This document shows positions 11,063-21,245 of a DNA stretch of 64,000 bases, piece by piece (positions within the stretch are counted from its first letter, which is position 1; each line of letters opens with the position of its first letter). The translations under genes and the position numbers were made by a program. The DNA is taken from contig CM048853.1 of NCBI GenBank assembly GCA_026545225.1, positions 15,316,755 to 15,380,754 on the forward strand, read 5' to 3'. The notes beneath the pieces were generated by a model, which had not been told where the DNA came from, did not search any database, and was given only the letters and a program-made list of their open reading frames with translations. The stretch comes from Cornus controversa. Taxonomy: Eukaryota; Streptophyta; Magnoliopsida; Cornales; Cornaceae.

Positions 11063-14000
11063 TCAAATGGAAAGGGGTCCTTTATTAACTCGATGTGGGA
11101 TAAATTTATTGAGGGATTCCCTGTTCTCAATTAGGTCGATATTGTGCCCGATCTGGCGACTGTTCTCCTGCTCCTCGAATGATTTGATCCTCAAGGTTGG
11201 GACACTGAGTTCGACTGGAATCACTACTTCCATCCCATATGTCATGCTGAAGGGACTACTTCCAGTCGATCTTCGAGGGGTGGTCCGATTAGCCCAAAGC
11301 ACGTTCGACAATTCTTCCAGCCAGCGGCCTTTTCTCTTTTCTAGCTTTCTCTTGATATTTTCAAAAATAGTTTTGTTTGTGATCTCAGCTTGCCCATTCC
11401 CTTGCAGGTATGACCTTAAGGAGAGTCATTGGTTGATCCCATACTTTGCGAAGAACTCCTGGATAAATTGGTTGTCTTGGTTCTTTCCATTATCCATAAT
11501 TATTGACGTATGGATGCTGAAGCGGCATATCATGTTGTTCTAGATGAATTTTTTGACTTGTACATAAGTTACTGAAGCGTATGCTTCTGCCTCAACCCAC
11601 TTGGTGAAGTAGTCCATGGTCAAGAGGATGTTTTTTTTCTTCTGTGCTGCAATTGGCAAAGGTCCCACCATGTCCATTCCCCATTGTGCGAAGGGCCAAG
11701 GACTAGTCATTGGATTCAAGTTCCCTGGTGGCTGGTGTAGCAACTAGGCATGCTTTTGGCACTTGTCACAGTTTCTGAAGTATTCCGCCGCATCGTGCAA
11801 CATGTAGGGCCAAAAATACCTGATCGTTAGAGCTTTGTGGGCTAGTGATCGGCCTCCAGAATGGTTGCCACAAACTCCCTCGTGGATCTTCTTCAGGACT
11901 CTATTGGCTTTGGATGGTGTTAGACATTTTAATAATGGCCCCAAGAATGATCTTCTGTAGAGGTGGTTATTGATGATAGCGTACCTAGAGCCTTCATTCT
12001 CAACTTCTTTGCTTCTTTCTTCTATTCGGGAAGGGTCCCATTCCTTAGGTATGCCTCTATTGGGTCAATCCAACTAGGCTCTCTTGGGATCACGAACACC
12101 TCCCATGATTTTGTGATACTTGGAGTCCTTAATTCTTCTACAGAAGTCACTCTGGTTAGGGATTCGTTGATACTGGAGGCCGAGCAAGCTAACCTATCTG
12201 CTACCTCATTTTTCTCACGTGGAACGTGGTTCAGTCTTACTTCATCAAATTCTCTCATGCTCTCGAGCACTGCTTCTCGATAAGCGTTCATGTTGTTTTC
12301 TCTAGCCTGGAATTCCCCATTAACTTGATTCATGACTAGTTGTGAATCACTAAACATGGTCAATCTCTTGATTTGCAACGATTTTGCTAGTTGGAGTCCT
12401 GCGAGGAGAGCTTCATACTCTGCCACGTTGTTGGAGGCATCGGAATCCAGCCATACTGCATAATGCAAAGTAACCCCGTCGGGGCTTCTAACCTCAACTC
12501 CGGCCCTTGACCCTTTCTGGCTAGATGACCCGTCTACATATATCTCCCACTAAGCGAGATTTTCTCCCTCTTCAACTAGTTCTTCATACTCCAACAAGAA
12601 TTTGGCCAACACCTGACCTTTTTGAGCCGTTCGAAGCTCGAAGAGGATATCGTAAGCGTTGAGATCCATGGTCCATTTCATCATTCTACCCGTCATATCT
12701 GGTTTGCCGAGGATTGTCTTGAGAGGCAAATTGGTCGGCACGACTATCGGATGTGATTCAAAATAATGTCTTAGTTTCTTCTTTGTGTGTACCAAGGCTA
12801 AGATCAGCTTTTCTACTTTCAAATACCTGTTTTCAGCATCTGTCATCGTCTTACTAGAATAGTACACTGGCTGCTATTTTCCATTCTCTTCTCGGATCAG
12901 GGCTGCACTCGTAGATACTTTCGATACTGCCAAGTACAGATATAACTTTTCCCCGGGCTTCGGTATTGAGAGGATTGGTGCCGAGGCTATGTATTCTTTT
13001 AGCCTTTTTAGAGCCTCTGACTGATTTGTCCCCCATACCTCGCCCTTCTTCTTTCGGATAGCATCAAAAAATGGTTTGCATTTGTCCGAGAGGCGTGATA
13101 TAAATCTGCTGAGGGCGGCGATTCATCCGGTTAGGATTTGAACGTCTCGCTGATTTTTTGGCTCTGAAGTCTAGATCAGAGCTGTCGCCTAGGATGGGCT
13201 TATCTCTATCCCTGTTCTGCTGACCATATGGCTGAGAAACTGGTCCGAAGATACTCCGAATGAACACTTTGATGGATTTAACTTCAACCGATGTTCCTTA
13301 AGGGTTTGGAATATTTCCTGCAAATGTCGTAGATGATCTTGTCTCTTTTTACTTTTGACCACCATATCATCAATGTATGCTTCCACGGTCTTCCCGATCT
13401 ATTTTCTGAAGACACGACTAATCATCTACTGGTATGTTGCCCCTGCGTTCTTTAGGCCAAAGGGCATTACCTTGTAGCAATAAGTCCCTCATTCGGTAAT
13501 GAATGAGGATTTCTCTTCATCCCTCGGGTCCATCAGGATCTGATTGGAACCTAAGTAAGCATCCAAAAAAGTTAGCAGTTCGTACCCGGTGGTGGCGTCT
13601 ACCATCTGGTCTATTTTGGGTAATGGGAAGTTGTCCTTTGGGCATGCTTTATTTAAGTTAGTGAAGTCGATACATACTCTCGACTTCCCATTTTTCTTTC
13701 TTACCACCACCAAGTTGGAGAGCCACTCTGGGTACTTTACCTCTCTGATAAGATTTTCCTAGAGCATGTGATTGACCTCTTCAGCTATTATTATGTTTCT
13801 TTCTGGGGCGAACCTCCACTATTTTTGTTTAACGGGAATGTTGTTGGGGTTCATGTTCAATGTATGCTTCGCCAAATTGGGGTCCACACCAGGCATGTCG
13901 AGATGGGTCTAGGCAAATACATCTCTGTTTCTCCTCAATACTTCTATCAGCTCGTCTTCCTTTTTCTTCTGCAAAAGTGTCCCAATCTGCGTACTTTTGT

Positions 14001-14660
14001 CTTCTCCCGGGCCTCCTAATTGGATCATTTGGAGCGGTTCTATGGGTTGAGCTATGTTTTCAATGCCCTATTCCTCAGGCAGGCTTGGCTTCTGTGACTG
14101 CTATTGGTCGTTTGCCCCCTGACTTTTCCCCTCCATTCTTTGGAGCACTTCTGATGGTAAGTGAGTAGCACTCTTTTGCCGCCACCGCAGAGGTCCACCG
14201 TCCCTTTCTCGTTAGGGGTTATGCACCTCATCACTTGGTGCAGGGTTGACGGTACTCCATGCATCTTGTGGATCTAGCCTCTTCCCAATATAAGGTTATA
14301 GGATGAATATACGTCAGCTATTACAAATTGCTCCCTAAGTGTCCTTTGTGCTGCTAACACAGATAGTGATATTGTTCCAATTGGGGACACTCTGTTCCTG
14401 TCAAACCCTACCAATGGGCCCTCTGCTGGCTCAATCCGATTGTTGTCAATTCCTATTTATTCGTATACCCCGAGTGTCATTATGTTAGCACTAGATTCGG
14501 CATCAATGAGCACTTTCTTTATCTGGCAATTTGCCACTAGTAGGCTGATAACTAGTGGGTCTTCATGGGGGAGTTGTACCCTCATCAAATCTGGATCTCT
14601 GAAAGTGATTTGGGTGTTAGTTTTTTCACTTTGGATTGAGTTAACCTCTCCCAACTTCTA
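11063..14660 (-). pseudogene. Tat-type pol: protease-RT-RNaseH-aRNaseH-integrase
   Basis: Read right to left. Protease-like segment near 14654-14457 (KKVLIDAESSANIM, with DAES where an aspartic protease would have D-[TS]-G). RT fingers/palm at 13713-13489 (VCIDFTNLNKACPKDNFPLP) and the catalytic YIDDMVVKS at 13386-13189. First RNase H/connection region at 12867-12550. Second, archaeal-type RNase H at 12468-12022 (NNVAEYEALLAGL). Integrase zinc finger at 11944-11744 (H..H, CDKCQKHA). Integrase core at 11743-11540 and beyond (WGMDMVGPLP, TMDYFTKWVE). C-terminal part at 11311-11063 (TGSSPFSMTYGMEVVIPVEL). Several stops and frame changes show it is dead. It encoded cytoplasmic particle enzymes for reverse transcription and integration. 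Confidence 0.88.
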
Positions 14661-14759
14661 CAGCTTCTTGGCTTGACGAATATAAGATCTGCTTGTGTTT
14701 CGCTCTTTGTGAGTCGAGTAGCCATGTATGGTGTTAATCATCCTTACTGGGTTTGAGTT

Positions 14760-15995
14760 CTACTTTTCTCCATGCCCCAGGATCTGTTGCCCGACTTGGC
14801 CAGGGAGATCTTTCGCCACGTACTCGGTCAGCCCTCCTTTGGCTATGATTGCCTCCGTCTGGCCCCTTAGGTTTTGGCACTCATTTGTAGTGTGCCCGTA
14901 ATCATGGTGGAAGGAGGAATGTTTACTTTTGTCTTTGCGCTCGGGGGAGTTCGAAATATGCCCCAGCTCTTGTACTCCTGGTATAGCCTTGCCAGTGTGC
15001 ACTTCAGCGGAGTGCTTTTCTCCTCGATTTTAGGTCATTTCTCTAGCTTAAACGGGGTTGAGTGGGCCCTGCCTTGCCCCTTTGATTTAGACCCATTCTC
15101 TTTGGATTGAGAGTTGACGCTGATCAGTGCTGATCTCTGCTGATGAAGCGCCTCATCTTCTTCGAGACTAAGATAACCCTGCGCCTTTGCGTTCAGATCT
15201 CCCATTGATCGGGGGGTTTTTCTTACCAAAGATGAGTGAAACTTGGAACCTGGGATCATTGCTACTTTGAATGCTTCTATTGCCACGGCCTGATCGCAGT
15301 CATCGATTAAGGACATCTCCAAATTAAATCTTGTCAAGAAGGATTTCAACATTTCCCCCTTTGACTGCCTTATAGTAAAAAGAGAGGAGATGGTTTTTTT
15401 CTGACGCATGTTGCCTATATACTGGGCAATAAAAAGTTCGCATAGTTTAGTGAAGTTAGGAATAGTGCCGGAGGGCTGTTGCTTGAACCAAGTTAGAGTG
15501 GCTCCCGAGAGGCTGGTTGGAAAAATTTTGCACATGAGGCTCTTATCTTCTGCTTGGAGCATCATTCTCTACTGTACATAGAATAGATGGTCAACGGGAT
15601 CGGTGGTTCCATCAAAAGTGATGAAATTCGGGAGTACGAACTTCTTTGGATTTGGAGACTTTCTTATTTCTTCCAAAAAAGGGGATTGTACTACTTTGTT
15701 GGTGACCTGAGTGGCCAGATTCATTGATGTCGGCATTGACCTCCTCTAGGCATTTGGTTATGGCATCGAAATTGACATCCGATCTAGTGGTTCGAGACTT
15801 TGGTTGCTCTATTGCCCGGCCTTCCTCGCGAGTGGACTTGTGTTCCACCGAGGCCTCCCTGTCAAGCGAGGAATTTCCAGGTCATTTTTTGGTGAGCCGG
15901 GCTATCTTCTCCTGGAGTAAGTCGTTTCTCTAGTTGGACTCCAATTATTTTCGCATCTCCTGCAAGATCTGTTCTTGTGTTTGATTCTGCTCCAT
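14760..15995 (-). pseudogene. Tat-type gag
   Basis: The likely start codon is at 15995-15993, with a stop 16 codons later (MEQNQTQEQILQEMRK then stop). A central retrotransposon-gag segment at 15565-15035 contains LSGATLTWFKQQPSGTI and SLFTIRQSKGEMLKSFLTRF. A C-terminal Cys/His segment lies in 15002-14760 (FHHDYGHTTNEC), of the kind preceding protease in Tat elements. The gag domain should form the particle shell. It is split into at least three frames by stops and shifts. It follows the PBS by about 90 bases and leads into the protease remnant. Confidence 0.8.
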
Positions 15996-16088
15996 CGCAT
16001 GACTGTGTACGAGTGATTGCTACCCCGTTATGGTTCCGGAATGTAGCTGTACAGGCATAAACTCCTAAGGATTTTATAGACTGCTTCA

Positions 16089-16106
16089 TTCCCACAGACG
16101 GCGCCA
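16089..16106 (-). other. Primer-binding site of the Tat-type element
   Basis: The minus strand reads TGGCGCCGTCTGTGGGAA, an 18-base site starting with the TGG that pairs with a tRNA CCA end, three bases inside the LTR. This PBS form is common in Tat/Ogre-type elements; tRNA-Arg is the usual assignment, from memory. Confidence 0.8.
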
Positions 16107-16109
16107 AAG

Positions 16110-16442
16110 TGTAAGTACAGAAAAATGGTCACTACACTTCAAGAAGAATTTTCCTATATCCCCTTATTCCTTATACACTACTCATTTAAATAGCTTTTTG
16201 AATACATAGATTGTGCATGTGATTGTTCCATATTCTCCTTGGAATTTTCCTTGAATTCATGAATTGTTGCCCTCATTTATTGCATGATTTATGGCGTCAT
16301 ATTTTGTAATTGAGTGTGAATTTGATTGTCCTTTGTCGTTTTGTGGAGGATGACTTGGAGGGTGGTGACGTGGCCATCTAGTATTATCCAAGATGGCGAA
16401 TCCGCGTGTCATTCTTTGGTAGGATAGTTTTCTTATACCACA
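16110..16442 (-). repeat. 5' LTR of the Tat-type element
   Basis: About 333 bp; on the minus strand it starts TGTGGTATAAG and ends ...GTACTTACA next to the PBS. The outer edge is placed where LRR coding similarity resumes (16443 onwards). No second LTR is in the window, so the outer boundary could be off by some tens of bases. Expected TSD is gaagt (16443-16447). Confidence 0.5.
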
Positions 16443-16880
16443 GAAGTGTTTGCTACAAATCCCAGCCCGTCCTGCCCTTCATCAGTTTCTTGCAATTCCC
16501 GATGCCAAGAAAATATAGGTTGGATGACAAACCTCCATCTGGAAATGATTCAAGCTCTGGACAATTAAAATTATGCAATTGTTGAAGAGATGGGAGGAGG
16601 TGTGCATTTGTTACGGCATTGTCTTCAGATTCTTACAATTCCAAACCCCAAAAGAGGTCAAATTATAAAGGTCCATCAAATTTTGAAGCTCGTGGTCTGG
16701 AATTGAAAGCGTTTCAAAATTTTTACACCTCGAGATGGAGAGAGAAGGAAGCTTTGGGAAGAAGCCTAACGACAACGATTTGAGAAGATCATAGATGTCT
16801 ATGCTCAAATCTTCAATAGATGTTTGGTAATGCTCGGATAGGGGAAACTCTAATAAACTCCTACAGAAGAGAATTAAGTT
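16443..16880 (-). pseudogene. NBS-LRR (CNL-type) resistance gene, LRR fragment
   Basis: The minus strand encodes typical C-terminal plant LRR repeats: SLGFFPKLPSLSISRCKNFE (around 16780-16710), DLYNLTSFGVWNCKNLKTMP, a frameshift, then NFNCPELESFPDGGLSSNLY and LGIGNCKKLMKGRTGWDL running up to the Tat LTR. The xLPxLxxLxIxxCxxLE pattern is that of RPP13-like/R13-type CNL receptors, which detect pathogen effectors in the cytoplasm. No NB-ARC region is present. The Tat insertion at 16442 probably cut a longer LRR remnant whose rest lies left of the window. It lies close to, and on the same strand as, the fucose-synthase fragment. Confidence 0.72.
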
Positions 16881-16961
16881 TGGTCATCATCAACTTTGGC
16901 TGAATCTTGTCCCCAAACGTACAGTCACTGCCACTTTCTTCCTTCTGTCTACACTTACAAA

Positions 16962-17092
16962 TGGAGGAGGATATTGGTGTAGCCAATGAGGGCGACCTTC
17001 ATGACAATGGCGGATCCTACGAGGGTGCGGTGGCCGACGACGAAAATCTTGGTGGCTTCATTCAATGTGATGGGATCTGCTAGAGAAACTAA
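16962..17092 (-). pseudogene. GDP-L-fucose synthase N-terminal fragment
   Basis: The minus strand reads SLADPITLNEATKIFVVGHR directly followed by TLVGSAIVMKVALIGYTNIL and then LHL-stop. The GHRxLVGSAIVxK segment is the NADP-binding Rossmann motif at the N-terminus of plant GDP-4-keto-6-deoxymannose epimerase-reductase (GER1 family, last step of de novo GDP-L-fucose synthesis in the cytosol). The conserved Gly after GHR is Thr here. There is no in-frame start codon, and a stop ends the fragment after about 43 codons. Only this piece is present, so it is a captured or duplicated gene fragment, not a gene. Confidence 0.72.
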
Positions 17093-17661
17093 ATTAGGGT
17101 TCTTTAGAGAATTGAGGATTCTTTTTTGTTTTATTTTTCAATTCTTGAGGGAACAAAGAAAGGATAATCAAAAAGGGATTCTAGGTTAAGAAAAAGATTG
17201 TATTTAGAACATGCTGGAGAGTTCAGAAGGTGTCAGTGTTCTAACATCATGGCAAGAGTGTTGTGGTAACACAAAGCAAATGTAAGGTGCAAAGTTTTAA
17301 TCTTTTTGTAATTGTCAAATCTCAAAAACTGTTAGTGTATTTTATTCTTAATTTTTTATCATAATAATTAGTGAACAATAGGTAAAACTATACGGTTGTA
17401 TTGAACTCATTTGGTGGATAAATAATAGCTTGAGTTTTTGTTTTTAATAACTTTTTTATTATTTGAAAAATAAAATATTGTCTTTTTAATGATTAATTTA
17501 TGCAACTCAATCTACAACTTTTTATAACAAAAGCTAGTTCTGATTTTTTTTTATAAAAAAAGACTAATTAATTTCAATTTTTGGAACATTTTTAAAAATA
17601 TAAGAAACCGAGTTCTTTTGATGACAAACAATTATTTAAAATGTTGTCTTTTTGCTATTTT
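17093..17661. other. AT-rich spacer, nothing recognised
   Basis: About 570 bases between the fucose-synthase fragment and the TSD of element C, strongly AT-rich, with no supported ORF, RNA gene or repeat partner in the window. Confidence 0.6.
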
Positions 17662-17666
17662 GTGTT

Positions 17667-18109
17667 TGTACACACAAATTTCGTGTCCGAAAATCTAGGA
17701 ACGAAAATTAGTGACAAATAAACGATTTTATTAATTTAGGAAAAGATGGATACAATTCTCTGTAAATCTTTACAAAAGAAATATGAAGATAAGGTCCTCT
17801 GATTCGATCTCCTTGGTAATCTGGCTTCAAGGGCTGCAAGAGCTTGATCTTGAGTTGGATTGAAACTTTAGTGAAGAACGGCACGTGGATGATGTGCTTG
17901 TTGTTCTTCTCCTTCATGGTTTATGTGATTTGAAGCTTTAGATTTTGAGTGAAGACTTCTGCAGAGTTTCAGCTTTTTCTGAGAATCTTTTGCCTCCCTT
18001 CTCCCACCTCTGGACTTTTATTTATAAGCTTACCAGAGGGGTGGATTTGTAACTTTCTTTTCTTTTGATAATTATCCTATAATTATCTTTTCTGATAATT
18101 TTGATAATT

Positions 18110-18158
<49 letters not shown>

Positions 18159-18348
18159 TATCCATTAGATCCATTTTCAAGTGGGCTTTGACTTCTCAAA
18201 CAATTTAGACCAGCCCAAAACTCATTTATTTATGTTGGGTCTGGGCTTTAAATTATCTGACTCATTGGGCCACATTTCAAAGTGGGCTAAACTGAAGATA
18301 AACCCAAATTGTATTTTGGGTCCATCATGTAATTTTTTAATGTCTACA
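17667..18348 (-). repeat. 3' LTR of element C
   Basis: 682 bp. In plus orientation it runs TGTACACACAAATTTCG...TTTTTTAATGTCTACA. It matches 30182-30867 throughout, with a few percent differences by eye, and includes an (AT)n run at 18115-18156. Confidence 0.93.
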
Positions 18349-18366
18349 AATTGCCCCCAATTTAAG
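18349..18366 (-). other. Polypurine tract of element C
   Basis: The minus strand reads aaattgggggcaatt directly before the 3' LTR start; the G-run flanked by A is the expected PPT form. Confidence 0.6.
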
Positions 18367-18469
18367 TCTCATGCCATGTTGAGTTTGTCACGTATTTAAA
18401 GCGGGACTTGAAGTATTTAAATTTTGCTTTTTTTTTTTTTTTTTGTGAAAATTCAACTGCAAAAAGGAT

Positions 18470-18725
18470 GTCTTCTTTGTCAGGTTGAATCAAAGACTTG
18501 AGGATCCTATTGCCAATAGGATTTTTTTTCTGGTCCAAGTGGAATTGAAGACTTGAGAATCCTATTGCAAATAGGATTTTTTTCTGGTCCAAACTGAGTT
18601 GGAGTCTTAAAAACCTTATTGCAAATAGGATTTTTTTTTCTTGTCCAATTTCAAATAGAAGTTGCTGTTTTCCATGTTTAAACGTAATTGGAGTCTTGAA
18701 AATCCTATGTCAAATAGGATTAACT
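18470..18725. repeat. Hairpin-forming repeats in element C
   Basis: Four copies of an inverted repeat, aatcctattgcaaataggatt, lie at 18504-18522, 18558-18578, 18612-18632 and 18701-18721. They sit in ~54-bp direct repeats (gagtcttgaaaatcctatt...ggattttttttctggtcca). The last spacing is longer, about 89 bp. Confidence 0.8.
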
Positions 18726-18819
18726 CACCACTATATATATGTAGCCTATACTTCAGACTCTTCATATCAGAGAATAATTGAGAGAAATTTCATAAACAAC
18801 TGTAAGTTTTGCTTTCTTT

Positions 18820-19290
18820 ATTTCTTTTATATTTTTTTCCTTCTTTTTTTTCTTTTAACTGCAATCAGTCTCTCTCTCTTTTTTTTTCTTTCTTTCTTTC
18901 TCTTTCTTCCTTCTCTTCACGCCACCTTTTTCCTTTTCTTTTCTTTTCTTTTTTTTTTCTTTCTTTCTTCCTTCTCTTCTAGGCAGCTGCTTTTTTTTTT
19001 TTCTTCTTCTTTCTTTTCTTCTTCTCTTCCACGCGGCTCCTTTTTCTTTTTTTTTTCTTCTTTCTTTCTTCTTCTCTTCCAGGCACATATTTTTTTCTTT
19101 TCTTTTTTTTTTCTTTTTCTTCTTCTTTTCTTCTCCTCTTCTAGCGCTTGTTTTTTTTTCCTTCTTTCTTTTCTTCTCCTACTGCCGCGCTGGAAATTTT
19201 TTTTTTTTCTCTTCTTTTTTTTTTTCTTCTTCTTCTCCTACTGCCTGGAAATTTTTTTTTTCTCTTCTTTTCTTCTCTTTTCCTTTGATG
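18820..19290. repeat. Polypyrimidine/polypurine low-complexity array
   Basis: About 470 bases of nearly pure T/C on the plus strand (A/G on the element's sense strand), punctuated by short words such as cttctcttccaggcac and cttctcttccacgcgg at roughly 60-base spacing, so it is a degenerate tandem repeat. The long Phe/Leu/Ser ORF across it is composition-driven. Confidence 0.8.
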
Positions 19291-19696
19291 TGTAAAAAAA
19301 ACAAAGTTTCTTTTTTGTTGCTTGGAAGATTTGATCACAAGATCTCATGAGAAGACATTATAGCACCACATCATTTCTGCTACACAATTTTTTTGTATTA
19401 TAAACCCTTGGAATATATTATAACAAACACCTGAACTTTGAAAAGCACACTTTTTTTTAACAACTTTGCCTTCCATGATCACTATTAACCAACTCTTTTT
19501 TTTTTTAGATCAGTTTCTACTTGTGGGCTCCACTCAAGTTTTGTATTGCCTTTGGAACATCGTACAAATCCATTGAACTCATTGAAGAAGACAACTTTAC
19601 GTGAGTTATTCAACTCTTCTCTTATAAGCTTCAATTTTCTTTTTCCAATTCTTGCAGGTCAAATCGTCTTTCTCAGAATATGGAGTTCCAGATGCC

Positions 19697-20058
19697 ATTC
19701 ATTAGTCCCTTCGGGTCCCTTAGTGCACTTCGGTGTCAATTTTATTGTCCCTTTGGGGTCCCTTAGTACACTTCGGTGTCACTTTTTTGTCCCTTCGGGG
19801 TCCCTTAGTGCACTTCGGTGTCACTTTTTCGTCCCTTCGGGGTCCCTTAGTGCACTTCGGTGTCACTCTTATTGTCCCTTTGGGGTCCCTTAGTGCACTT
19901 CGGTGTCACTTTTTCGTCCCTTTGGGGTCCCTTGGTGCACTTCGGTGTCACTTTTTTGTCCCTTTGGGGTCCCTTGGAGCACTTCGGTGTCACTTTTTCG
20001 TCCCTTTGGGGTCCCTTGGTGCACTTTGGTGTCACTTTTTTTATCCCTTCGGGGTCAG
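19697..20058. repeat. 42-bp tandem array in element C
   Basis: About eight units plus a partial one of gtcccttagtgcacttcgg / tgtcactttttcgtccctttgggg, spaced by 42-43 bases. Frames stay open through most of it because 42 is divisible by 3. Confidence 0.92.
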
Positions 20059-20154
20059 GCAAAGTCACCACAGTGCAGCAGACATCTGTCAATATCTCGG
20101 CGGCAGGTCAAGTCACCCAACTCTTCTCTTGCAAGCTTCAATTTTTTTTTTTTG

Positions 20155-20495
20155 TAAAGATAGTTTATACTCATATCAAGGAGTAATTATTTTTTTTTCA
20201 TGCAGACAGTTTATACTCATGTCATGAGTGTTTTTTTTTTGTAGACAGTTTATACTCGTGTTAAGGAGTGTCATCTTTTTTTTGTTATCTTTTTTTTTTT
20301 TTTTTGGTAAATAGTTTATACTCGTGTCAAAGAGTGTTTTTTTTTTATAGACAATTTATACTCGTGTCAAGGATTGTCATCTTTTTTTTTTTTTTTTGTA
20401 AACAGTTTATACTCGTGTCAAGGGGTGTTTTTTTTTTTTTTTTGATAGACAGTTTATACTCGTGTCAAAGAGTGTCATCTACAGTTTAGGCTCGT
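20155..20495. repeat. T-tract-spaced tandem repeats in element C
   Basis: Seven to eight copies of gacagtttatactcgtgtca + aggagtgt, separated by variable T runs (8-18 T). Unit length varies between about 38 and 67 bases. Confidence 0.85.
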
Positions 20496-21245
20496 ATCGG
20501 GGAACATTTTTAGCTTTAATTAGTCTTCAGCTTTGCAAGACTCAGGAGACAGTCCAAACTTGTGTTGAAATGTGTGAATTAGCTTGGCGTCAATTTGGAG
20601 ATTTTCTTTTTGTTTTGTTTCTTCATTATACTCTTCTTGTAGTTGAGAAGAAATATCTTATTCGAACTCGTCTCCCCACTTAGAAGGAAGAGGTATTTCA
20701 TTCGTCATAGTCCGTGCAGGAGGATTGAACCTCACCCAATATGCTTTAATTTCGCTGCGAGATTCGATCCAGACAGCATCTTCGGGCTTTGGTCCCCACA
20801 CTTTCCTTCCTCTAGTCTTTTGATCTTTTGAGCCTCCCATTCCATCTGGGATTGTAGACGATTTTGTTCTTGTTCCTCGCTGGGATTGAGACTTTCGTTT
20901 CGCTGATTGTTAGAGACAGTTTGAGAAAGTGACTCTTGAGACATCACTCGTGTGTTTCTAGACAATGATTCTTGTGAGATCTTTACAAGACTATTCCTAT
21001 CTTGAACTTTCTTTTTGGCCTCTATGTGAACACAATTTTTTGATCACTTCTAGTTGAAGTTTTTTGAGGAGAGCTTGAATGAGCTTTGTCTAGAGGGCTT
21101 GCCCCCGGTCTGTCCAGTCTTCTATTAAGGTTTTCTCCACTTAATACCTTATTTAACCGAGATCCATCAGATGAAGTCACGGAAGGAACATGATGTGTTT
21201 CTTGATACGAGTCGTTAGAGACGATGTTTGTAACATAAGACGTAT
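20496..21245 (-). other. Element C region between gag and arrays
   Basis: About 750 bases downstream of gag on the minus strand. It contains one 77-codon open stretch (20965-20732, Gln/Glu/Ser-rich, MSRNTRVMSQESLSQTV) and no protease, RT, RNase H or integrase motif. It may be a decayed continuation of the gag ORF. Confidence 0.45.

Larger units (their letters stand above)
8052..16442 (-). mobile_element. Tat-type Ty3/gypsy retrotransposon, decayed
   Basis: On the minus strand: 5' LTR (16110-16442), PBS (16089-16106), gag, protease, RT, RNase H, a second archaeal-type RNase H, integrase, then an 84-bp tandem array (10085-10965), then an ORF on the opposite strand (8080-9890). The dual RNase H, the antisense ORF and tandem repeats downstream of pol are hallmarks of the Tat lineage. 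All ORFs carry stops or frameshifts. The 3' LTR is not in the window; the element is interrupted at 8052 by element B. Confidence 0.85.

Noticed and set aside
13768..15110. Plus-strand ORFs of 69-102 codons
   Set aside because: They are antisense to the Tat gag-pol remnant, whose motifs are clear on the minus strand.
16110..16481. Alternative outer edge of the Tat LTR at 16481 (TGAAGGGCAGG start)
   Set aside because: LRR coding similarity (KKLMKGRTGWDL) continues through 16450, so the LTR more likely ends at 16442.
18696..19295. 199-codon Phe/Leu/Ser ORF resembling a membrane protein
   Set aside because: It is a direct translation of a T/C low-complexity tract; hydrophobicity is forced by composition.
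19697..20058. Direct repeats of ~42 bp as a possible CRISPR array
   Set aside because: Units are contiguous with no unique spacers, and the DNA is plant nuclear retroelement sequence.
19546..20227. Overlapping repetitive ORFs in several frames
   Set aside because: They are by-products of the 42-bp array; all three frames on one strand are partly open.
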